NCBI GenBank assembly: GCA_018240025.1
Contig: JAFEGM010000008.1
Coordinates: forward strand, 53,920 to 117,919
Origin: Verrucomicrobiota bacterium
GTDB lineage: Bacteria > Verrucomicrobiota > Verrucomicrobiia > Chthoniobacterales > SZAS-18
Direction of reading: 5' to 3'
DNA: 64,000 nucleotides
The notes beneath the pieces were generated by a model that did no database searches, was not told where the DNA came from, and was given only the letters and a program-made list of their open reading frames with translations. The position numbers and the translations under genes were made by a program. Of the stretch, positions 50,186-56,845 are shown piece after piece; position 1 is the stretch's first letter; each line of letters starts with the position of its first letter.

Positions 50186-50698
50186 ATGTCGGATCCCGTG
50201 CCCTACCGCAAGCTCCCGGGTCGGTCGCCCACCTTCCGCTTCGGGCTGAGTTCCGCCCCGGCCTCCACGCTCTGGCTCGGGCCCGACCATCTGCTGCAGA
50301 CGATCCAGACGCCCAGCCGCGAGGAATACCGGCGTTATGACTATCGCGACATCCAGGAGGTTTTCGTCCAGGTCACGCGGCGGCGCCTGCAGGTGAATCT
50401 GCTGCTGGCCGCGCTGCACGGGATCGTGCTCGGCACCTGCCTCCTGGCCAACGCCCGGGAACTCGCCATTTACCTGATCTGGAGCGCCCCCTTCGTGGTC
50501 GGCTATCTCGTCAACACCCTGCGGGGCCCCTGTTGCCAGGGCTACCTGCTCACCGCGGTGGGCGTGGAGCCGCTCAGCTCGCTGGCCCGGCTGGGGCCCG
50601 CGCGGCGGGCGGTCGACCAGCTCACGACCGAGATCGAGCAGGCCCAGGGCCGGTTGGAGCCCGCCACGCTGGCCCAGCACTGGCAGCGGTCGCATTAA
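50186..50698 (+). CDS. Hypothetical two-helix membrane protein
   Basis: A 170-residue protein with two central membrane helices (LNLLLAALHGIVLGTCLLA region and LAIYLIWSAPFVVGYLV). Cytoplasmic-type ends flank them: a Ser/Pro-rich N-terminus with LWLGPDHLLQTI...YRRYDYRDIQEVFVQ, resembling a small PH-like strand set, and a helical C-terminus. I do not recognise a family. It sits between two zinc-ribbon membrane proteins in the same direction, 34 bases after the former and 11 before the latter, so it is very likely part of the operon. Confidence 0.7.
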   Translation: MSDPVPYRKLPGRSPTFRFGLSSAPASTLWLGPDHLLQTIQTPSREEYRRYDYRDIQEVFVQVTRRRLQVNLLLAALHGIVLGTCLLANARELAIYLIWSAPFVVGYLVNTLRGPCCQGYLLTAVGVEPLSSLARLGPARRAVDQLTTEIEQAQGRLEPATLAQHWQRSH

Positions 50699-50709
50699 CG
50701 TCCTGCCGC

Positions 50710-51027
50710 ATGGATCTCGCCCGTCAGCGCTGTCTGCTCCATCCGCTCCGCGAGGCGGCCGCCCGCTGCCCGGAATGCGGGCAGTTCCACTGCCGCGAAT
50801 GCGTGACGGAGCACGACGGCCGGGTCCTCTGCACGCCATGCCTGCGTCGGTTGGCGGCCGCCCGGACCGCGGGCGACGGCACGCGACGCTTCCTCTCCAC
50901 GGCCTGGCAGGGGCTGCAGCTGGCGGTCGCTTTTGTCTTCCTCTGGTTCTGCTTTTTCGTGGCCGGGCAGTTCCTCGCCCGCACGCCCCAGGAGTTCCAC
51001 AACGGCGCCCTGTTCCGCGGACGCTGA
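50710..51027 (+). CDS. Small B-box-like zinc-binding membrane protein
   Basis: A 105-residue protein with an N-terminal B-box-type zinc array (CLLHPLREAAARCPECGQFHC-REC...CTPC) and one C-terminal membrane helix (LQLAVAFVFLWFCFFVAGQF). It resembles the zinc half of the gene at 49555, though shorter. ATG 50710 was chosen because it immediately precedes the first zinc ligand; the longer open frame upstream is antisense or shadow sequence. Its stop is 3 bases before the start of the DUF4129 gene, so they are translated from one mRNA. Confidence 0.78.
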   Translation: MDLARQRCLLHPLREAAARCPECGQFHCRECVTEHDGRVLCTPCLRRLAAARTAGDGTRRFLSTAWQGLQLAVAFVFLWFCFFVAGQFLARTPQEFHNGALFRGR

Positions 51028-51030
51028 GCC

Positions 51031-52821
51031 ATGAGTGCCGTGCTTGCTCCCCCTCCACCCACCCCGGCGTCCGCGGCGCCGCGGGCGGTCGAGCGCCTCG
51101 GCGCCGAGCGCGGCGCGCCCGCCCTGGTCGTGCTGGAGGAGGCCGTGCACCTGCTCCGCTTCGCCCCGGTCCGGGTGCGCACCTTCTACCTCACGGGCAC
51201 GGTGCCGTTCCTGCTCGGCTTTCTGTATTTCTGGGCCGATGCGACGCGCAACGTGAACGCCGAGCAGCATCTGGTGGAGGCCGCGCTAGGCCTGGCCGGG
51301 CTGTTCGTCTGGATGAAATGCTGGCAGAGCGCCGCCGCCAGCGAACTGCATCTGCACTGCGCGGGCGCCTCCCTGCCGCCCTGGACGTGGCCGCGGGTGC
51401 GCCGGCTCATCCAGGTTCAGCTGCTGCTGCAGCCGCTCAAGCTGCTCGTCCTGCCGCTGGCCGCGCTCGTCACGCTGCCCTTCGCCGCGGCCTGCGCCTA
51501 TTTCCACGCGGTCGCGATTTACGGCGACGGCCAACTGACGGTGGCGGAGGTGCGTCGGCGTGCCCTGGAGGCCGCCAAACCCTGGCCGGGCCAGAACTTC
51601 CTCGGCCTGACCTGGATCGCCCTCGGAGGCATCGTGATCTTCGTGAATCTCTACATCCTCGGCGTGCTGCTGCCCATGCTGCTGAGCATCTTCACCGGCG
51701 TGGAGACCGACGCCTCGCAGAGCCTCGGCGCCTACGTGGGCAACTCGACCTTCTTCGCCGCCACGCTGGCCGCCGCGCATCTTTTCCTCTTCGCCCTGAC
51801 CGGCGCGTTCTACATCGTTCGCTGCTTCCGGGCCCAGTCGCGGCACGACGGGCGCGATTTGCTCCGCGCCCTGGAACTCGCCCGGGCTGCGCGCGGGCTC
51901 GCGCAGAAGACCATCGCGGTCCTGCTCTTCTGCGCCTGCGCCCTGCCCGCGCCGACGCTCCTCGCGGCGGTCTCGGCGCCGCCCGCCGGCGGGCCGGTGG
52001 CGGCGCGTGAGGCACAGCTGGATCGCAAACTGCAGGAGGTCTTCGAGCGCCGGGAATTCGCCTGGCGCCTGCCGCGCGCGGGCCGGGAGATCGATCGAAA
52101 AAAGGAGGAATCGGCCCTCGAGCGCTTCTTCGGCCGCATCAGCAAATGGATCGGCAATCTCTTCCGCACGGTGCAGGATTGGTGGCGGGCGATCCGCGAG
52201 TGGATGCAGCGCAAGTCGCAGGACAACTCCCGCGATTCCAGCCCGTCGAGCTGGAGCGGCCTCGGCGGAGCGGGCGCGGCCCAGCCGCTGCTCTACGCGC
52301 TGACCGCCCTGATCGTGCTCCTCGGCTTGTGGATCGGCTGGCGGCAATGGCGGCGGCGTCAGCTGAAGAGCGTCGTGCAGGCGGTCACGGCCGCACCTGC
52401 CGCCACCCCGGCGGCGGATTTGGCGGACGAGAACGTTCTGGCCTCGCAGCTGCCGGAGGACGACTGGCTGCGCCTGGCCGGAGAGCTCGAGAGCCAGGGC
52501 GAGTATCGCCTGGCGCTGCGGGCGCTGTTTCTCTCCGGGCTGGCCGGATTGGCCGGACGCGGAGCGCTGCAGATCGCGCGGCACAAATCGAACCGCGACT
52601 ACCAGCGCGAGATCGAGCGTCGCGGACGGAACCGGGCCGAATGGACACCCGCGTTCGCGGCCGCCGTGCGGCTGTTCGAACGCAGCTGGTACGGCGAGCA
52701 TCCCGCCACGCCCGAGACGCTGGCCGAGTTCCGCCCCCTGCTCGACATCCTGCGGCGCGAACCGGCTGCGGCCCCCGCGCCTCCGCGACTGGTGCCGACC
52801 ATGCCACCCGTGCCGGCCTAG
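51031..52821 (+). CDS. DUF4129 domain-containing multi-pass membrane protein
   Basis: A 596-residue protein. Residues about 45-300 contain five or six membrane helices (FYLTGTVPFLLGFLYFW; FLGLTWIALGGIVIFVNLYI; TFFAATLAAAHLFLFALTG). A soluble loop with charged KKEESALERFFGRISKW and a helix at about 415-440 (LLYALTALIVLLGLWIGW) follow. DUF4129 is the C-terminal part (DWLRLAGELESQGEYRLALR...RNRAEWTPAFAAAVRLFERSWYG). In other bacteria DUF4129 ends transglutaminase-like or stands near MoxR/DUF58 genes. Here no transglutaminase domain is fused. Starts 3 bases after the preceding gene and ends 14 before the next. Confidence 0.85.
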   Translation: MSAVLAPPPPTPASAAPRAVERLGAERGAPALVVLEEAVHLLRFAPVRVRTFYLTGTVPFLLGFLYFWADATRNVNAEQHLVEAALGLAGLFVWMKCWQSAAASELHLHCAGASLPPWTWPRVRRLIQVQLLLQPLKLLVLPLAALVTLPFAAACAYFHAVAIYGDGQLTVAEVRRRALEAAKPWPGQNFLGLTWIALGGIVIFVNLYILGVLLPMLLSIFTGVETDASQSLGAYVGNSTFFAATLAAAHLFLFALTGAFYIVRCFRAQSRHDGRDLLRALELARAARGLAQKTIAVLLFCACALPAPTLLAAVSAPPAGGPVAAREAQLDRKLQEVFERREFAWRLPRAGREIDRKKEESALERFFGRISKWIGNLFRTVQDWWRAIREWMQRKSQDNSRDSSPSSWSGLGGAGAAQPLLYALTALIVLLGLWIGWRQWRRRQLKSVVQAVTAAPAATPAADLADENVLASQLPEDDWLRLAGELESQGEYRLALRALFLSGLAGLAGRGALQIARHKSNRDYQREIERRGRNRAEWTPAFAAAVRLFERSWYGEHPATPETLAEFRPLLDILRREPAAAPAPPRLVPTMPPVPA

Positions 52822-52835
52822 CCGTTGCTCCGCCG

Positions 52836-54224
52836 ATGAAACTTCCCGCCTGGCTCCTGCCTGTGGTCCTGCTCCTCGCACTGGGAGCGGGGCTGCTGAC
52901 CCTGCTGCGCCAGCGGCTGGACGAAGGCTCCTCCTACGAGCCGTACTCGACCTTCCGGGCCGATCCGTTCGGCGCCAAGGGACTCTACCTCGCCCTGGCC
53001 GAACTCCCGGGCCGACCGCTCCAGGTCGAGCGGAGTTTTCGCCCGCTCTCCCGCCTGGCGCGGGGCCTGGACGGGAGCGAGCCGGATCTGACCGGCACCA
53101 CCGTGCTGCTGCTGGGGGAATCGCCGCAGCAGTGGGCCAGCTTTCCGCCGGCGTCACGCATGAAGGCCATCGAGCAGGTGGCCCGCCAAGGCGGCCGCGT
53201 GGTGCTCGCCTTTGCGCCCACCAAGACGACGCCGGTCCGCTATGTCTTTTCGCGGACGGACGAGGCCCAGGCCAGCCCATCGCCGAGCCCTTCGCCGAGT
53301 CCCTCCCCAGCCAAACGGCCGCGGCGTGACGAGGACGAAAGGCCCCCGACGGCCGAGGAGCGGCGCGGTCGGGTCGAACCACCCGCCTCGTCCAAAGCGA
53401 TCATGGGCGAGGCCTGGGGTGTCGCGCTGGTCACCGAAACCCGCCGTCCCGGACAGAAGCCGAAGACCGCGCGGGACGACGATGAAGTCCGGCAGGAGGA
53501 CACCTACGCGCCGTTGCCCGCGATTCCCGATCCCGCGGCGGGAGCCGGCCGCGAGTCGCTGCCGTGGCTCAGCGTACTCGATTTCCAACTGTCGGAGAGC
53601 GAGACCCCGCTCTGGCGCGCCGTCTTCAGCCGGGCGCGCAAGCCCGCGATCATCGAGCGGGAGTTCGGACGCGGCACCTTGGTGCTCTGCTCGGACGCCT
53701 TTTTCCTCAGCAATGAAGCGCTCTACCGCGAGCGGTATCCCGCGGCCCTCAACTGGTTGCTCGGCCGGGAGGCGCGGCGGGTGGTCTTCGACGAGCACTA
53801 CCTCGGCACCGCCGAGGACCCCGGCATCATGGCGCTGGCCAACCGTTTCGGGCTGACGGGCGTGGTCCTCGGCTGCGTCTTTCTCGCGCTCCTCTATGTC
53901 TGGCGCAATGCCAGCCCGCTGGTCCCGCCCCCGCCCGACCCCGGCCACGAAGGCGCTCCGCCGCAGCCCGGCCTCGGCGCGGAAGCGGGTTTTCCGAGTC
54001 TGCTCCGCCGGGCCGTCGCTGCGCCCTCCCTGGCGCGGTTCGTCTTCGAGCAGTGGAGGTCGAGCCCGACCGGCCAGGAACTGCGCGCCGCGCCCACTCC
54101 GGCGCGCGTGGCGGAGCTGGAGCAGGTCCTCGGCACGCTCGAGCCGGCGCAAAAAAAGGATCCAGCGCGAGTCTATCGGGAAATGCGCGCCCGGCTCGGG
54201 CTGCGCCCGCGGAGCCACCGCTGA
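52836..54224 (+). CDS. DUF4350 domain-containing membrane protein
   Basis: A 462-residue protein. An N-terminal membrane helix (WLLPVVLLLALGAGLLTLL) is followed by the DUF4350 domain (YSTFRADPFGAKGLYLALAELP...VLLLGESP). This fold resembles a glutamine-amidotransferase-like or GATase-type sensor in MoxR-associated loci. Residues about 145-160 are an unusual (SP)n tract, followed by an Arg/Asp/Glu-rich charged stretch. A second membrane helix lies at about 350 (FGLTGVVLGCVFLALLYVW). Last gene of the plus-strand run. It ends before a palindromic element. Confidence 0.85.
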   Translation: MKLPAWLLPVVLLLALGAGLLTLLRQRLDEGSSYEPYSTFRADPFGAKGLYLALAELPGRPLQVERSFRPLSRLARGLDGSEPDLTGTTVLLLGESPQQWASFPPASRMKAIEQVARQGGRVVLAFAPTKTTPVRYVFSRTDEAQASPSPSPSPSPSPAKRPRRDEDERPPTAEERRGRVEPPASSKAIMGEAWGVALVTETRRPGQKPKTARDDDEVRQEDTYAPLPAIPDPAAGAGRESLPWLSVLDFQLSESETPLWRAVFSRARKPAIIEREFGRGTLVLCSDAFFLSNEALYRERYPAALNWLLGREARRVVFDEHYLGTAEDPGIMALANRFGLTGVVLGCVFLALLYVWRNASPLVPPPPDPGHEGAPPQPGLGAEAGFPSLLRRAVAAPSLARFVFEQWRSSPTGQELRAAPTPARVAELEQVLGTLEPAQKKDPARVYREMRARLGLRPRSHR

Positions 54225-54275
54225 CGCGGCGCGCACCGTTCTCCGCGACGTCCAGCCGGGAGTCTAGCTGATCTG

Positions 54276-54476
54276 AGACGATTTCTGCGGTCGGGCGAGC
54301 AGAATACGTCGGTGGGTGGAGTTCCACCTCCGCCGACGATTGCCGGGGCTTGAGGTGGCTCCGCCGAGCGCGACACACGGGCGGAAGCACGTCCCAGCAG
54401 CCGTCGGGTGGAGGTGGAACTCCACCCCACCGACGGAGCCCACGTCGTTCTGACGCACTGATTGTAGAAATCGTCT
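54276..54476. repeat. 201-bp nested inverted-repeat element between convergent genes
   Basis: Outer arms AGACGATTTCT (54276-54286) and AGAAATCGTCT (54466-54476) are perfect inverted copies. Inside, a 25-base arm starting CGTCGGTGGGTGGAG (54307-54331) pairs with 54410-54434, matching over all bases but one inserted C. Each inner arm is itself nearly palindromic (GTGGAGTTCCAC). The symmetry about a single centre suggests a MITE- or REP-type mobile element, or a large bidirectional terminator. Confidence 0.75.
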
Positions 54477-54491
54477 GACTCCGCGCGGCTC

Positions 54492-56759
54492 TCAGGCGTC
54501 AGGTCGTTCGGCCTCTCCCGGCACCGGCGCGCGGCGCGGGATCCAGACCCGGAAGACCGAGCCCTGGCCCAGGCGGCTCTCGGCCTCCATTCGCCCGCCC
54601 ATACGGCCGACCAGCTTCCAGCAGAGATGCAGCCCCAGCCCGGCGGGATCGACCAGGCGCCGGCGTTGCGGCGAGGTGGTCCCGGCCCGGAACGCCTCGA
54701 ACATGGCTGTCAGCTCGTCGGTGGTCAGGCCGGCACCGGTGTCGGAGACCTCGAAGACGAGATCCGCACCATCGAAACGCGCCTGCACGTGGACCTCGCC
54801 GCGGACGGTGAATTTCACCGCATTGTCCACCAGATTGAGCAGCACCTGCTGGACCCGCCGGCGATCCCCGATGATCGGCAGCCGGGGCTTTTCGGTCACA
54901 GCTTCGAGATTCAGACTGCGCTGCCGGGCCGGCTTCGCCAGGAGTTCGATCACCTCGTGCACGAGGCCGGCGAAGTCGAAGGACTCGCGCTGCAGCGGCA
55001 GATGACCGGCCTCGATCTGCACGCGGTCGAGCAGGTTGCGGCAGAGCAGCAGCAGCCGGCTGCTTTCGGCCTGCACCTCGCGCAGGTGGTCTTCCTCCTC
55101 GGCGTTGAGCGGCCGGGCGAGTTCGAGGTCGAGCTGAGGCGCGACTTCCACCAGATCCTCGAGCGGACCCGCCGGCGCCGGCGGGTCCTCGGGCGTGGAG
55201 ACCCCATCGTGCCGGGGCGTACGGGCCAGGCGAATGAGGGCGGTCCGGAGGTCGCGGGTCCGCGACACCACGTAGTTCTGATAGTCGCTCCGCAGGGCTT
55301 TCAGCTGCTCGGCGGTGGCCTGGGAACGCGCCTCCTGGTGCAGATGGCTGAGCGCCCAACTGACCAGCCGGGTCAGTTCTCCGACCAGTCCGAGATCGGC
55401 CGCCAGCTCCGGCTGGGCGGCGTGGCGTTCCAGGAACCAGGCGGCCACCGGCTGGCCGGAGGCATGGAGGGGAACCACGGCCAGAGCGCGCACCTGGCGG
55501 TGTTCCAGCGCGGCTGGCACCGGGCCGTCGAGCCCGAAGAGCTGCATTTCCCCCGCTGCCAGGGAACGCTGGGCGAGTTCGGCCCACCAGGGGGTGGGCT
55601 CGGCGCCCGACTGCAGCGTCCCGTGGCTCAGACCGAAGGTGGCGAGGGGCTGCAGGCGGCCACCCTGCCAGCCGGCCACCCACGCGGCGGCGAACTCGCC
55701 CTTTTCCACCGCCACCCGGCAGAGGGCCTGCAGCAGCGAGGCCCGCTCCGGGATCGGCAGAAGCTGCTCCAGCGCGGCGCAGAGACAGTCGAAATGTTGG
55801 GGGGCCCGTTCTGCCCGGGGATGAGCCGCGGTCCCCTGAGCGCATCGCCGCCACCAGATTTGATGGACCTCGCCGGCCCGCAGTACGCCGTGGAGGGTGT
55901 TGTCGCAGGCGGGGACCCCGCCCGTCCCGGCCGGGGTCGGCCAGTGGTCCAGCCGAAATTGGGTTCGCACCAGAGCCTGGGCGAGCGGCGCGAGCGAGCC
56001 TGCCTCCTGGGTCAGCGCTGCGCCCGGTGCCTTGCCCTGCACCTCGGCGGCCGAGCGGACCCCGTGGAGCACGGCAAACGTGTCGTTGCAGTACACGATG
56101 CGGGAACGCTCCAGGAGGGCCTCATGCAGCCGCTCGGGCGCCTGCCAGACGGGCATCGGCGGATGCAGCTCGAGCAGGCAAAGTCCCTCGGCCGAGCTGC
56201 TCCAAACCGCCTTCAACGCCGGGGCCAGCGGCGCCGGCGCCGAGGCCGCGGGCGGTGCCTCGGTCACGACCGCCTCGATGCGATCGACGTCCTGCTCGGG
56301 GCCCCCGCGGAGTTCGAAGGTGAACCGCAGCGCGGGGCCACCCCCGGGCGGGCGCAGGTCGAAGGCCCCCTGCCGCCGTGCCCCGCCGGCCTGTCGGAGC
56401 TGCTGATCGATCGCGGCGCGCTCGGCCACGCCGAAGTGGTTCAACCAGGCGTTGAGACCGCCGGTCGGTTCGGCGGGCAAGCCCAGCCAGCCGCCGACCC
56501 GCGGATCCCAGGTGACTTCATCGGTGCGCCGATCCCACCGCCACCAGCCGGCGCCGGCACTCTCGAGCGCAAGCCGGGCGCGCAGCTGCTCGTCCTCGAG
56601 CGATGCCTCGGGCGCGAGACGACGGGGACTCCGGCGCCACCGACGTCCGAGGGCCAGGCCGGCCAGCGCGGTGATCGCAGGAAGGACCAGGGCCCACATG
56701 TCCGACAGAGCCACCGCCAAGAAGCGGGTTGGCCCAGGGTCGTTCAGAAAGGATTGCAT
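54492..56759 (-). CDS. Histidine-kinase-like sensor lacking the phospho-acceptor histidine
   Basis: A 755-residue protein: one N-terminal membrane helix (WALVLPAITALAGLALG), two PAS-like domains (GWWRWDRRTDEVTWDPRVGG; YCNDTFAVLHGV), a GAF-like domain, a dimerisation helix pair and a kinase ATP-binding domain. The H-box, normally SHELRTPL, reads TRDLRTAL here, with Arg502 (codon 55256-55254) where the His should be. The second dimerisation helix (LLLLCRNLLDRVQIEAGHL) and the ATP motifs are kept: N-box VLLNLVDNAVKF, G1 DTGAGL, G2 GLGLHLCWKLVGRMGG. It may act as a pseudo-kinase or a modulator. Next to kdpD, with no response regulator adjacent. Confidence 0.85.
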   Translation of the reverse strand: MQSFLNDPGPTRFLAVALSDMWALVLPAITALAGLALGRRWRRSPRRLAPEASLEDEQLRARLALESAGAGWWRWDRRTDEVTWDPRVGGWLGLPAEPTGGLNAWLNHFGVAERAAIDQQLRQAGGARRQGAFDLRPPGGGPALRFTFELRGGPEQDVDRIEAVVTEAPPAASAPAPLAPALKAVWSSSAEGLCLLELHPPMPVWQAPERLHEALLERSRIVYCNDTFAVLHGVRSAAEVQGKAPGAALTQEAGSLAPLAQALVRTQFRLDHWPTPAGTGGVPACDNTLHGVLRAGEVHQIWWRRCAQGTAAHPRAERAPQHFDCLCAALEQLLPIPERASLLQALCRVAVEKGEFAAAWVAGWQGGRLQPLATFGLSHGTLQSGAEPTPWWAELAQRSLAAGEMQLFGLDGPVPAALEHRQVRALAVVPLHASGQPVAAWFLERHAAQPELAADLGLVGELTRLVSWALSHLHQEARSQATAEQLKALRSDYQNYVVSRTRDLRTALIRLARTPRHDGVSTPEDPPAPAGPLEDLVEVAPQLDLELARPLNAEEEDHLREVQAESSRLLLLCRNLLDRVQIEAGHLPLQRESFDFAGLVHEVIELLAKPARQRSLNLEAVTEKPRLPIIGDRRRVQQVLLNLVDNAVKFTVRGEVHVQARFDGADLVFEVSDTGAGLTTDELTAMFEAFRAGTTSPQRRRLVDPAGLGLHLCWKLVGRMGGRMEAESRLGQGSVFRVWIPRRAPVPGEAERPDA

Positions 56760-56845
56760 CGAGCGGCGGTCCGAAAGCGAGGGGTACCAAAGGCCTTCGC
56801 CGGATGCACGCTGAGAGATTCGCTATTTTGGGACCCCCCGTGGAG

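Noticed and set aside
54276..54476. Nested palindrome read as an ordinary intrinsic terminator
   Set aside because: There is no T run on either strand at the stem ends, and the size and nested symmetry fit a mobile or REP-type element better.
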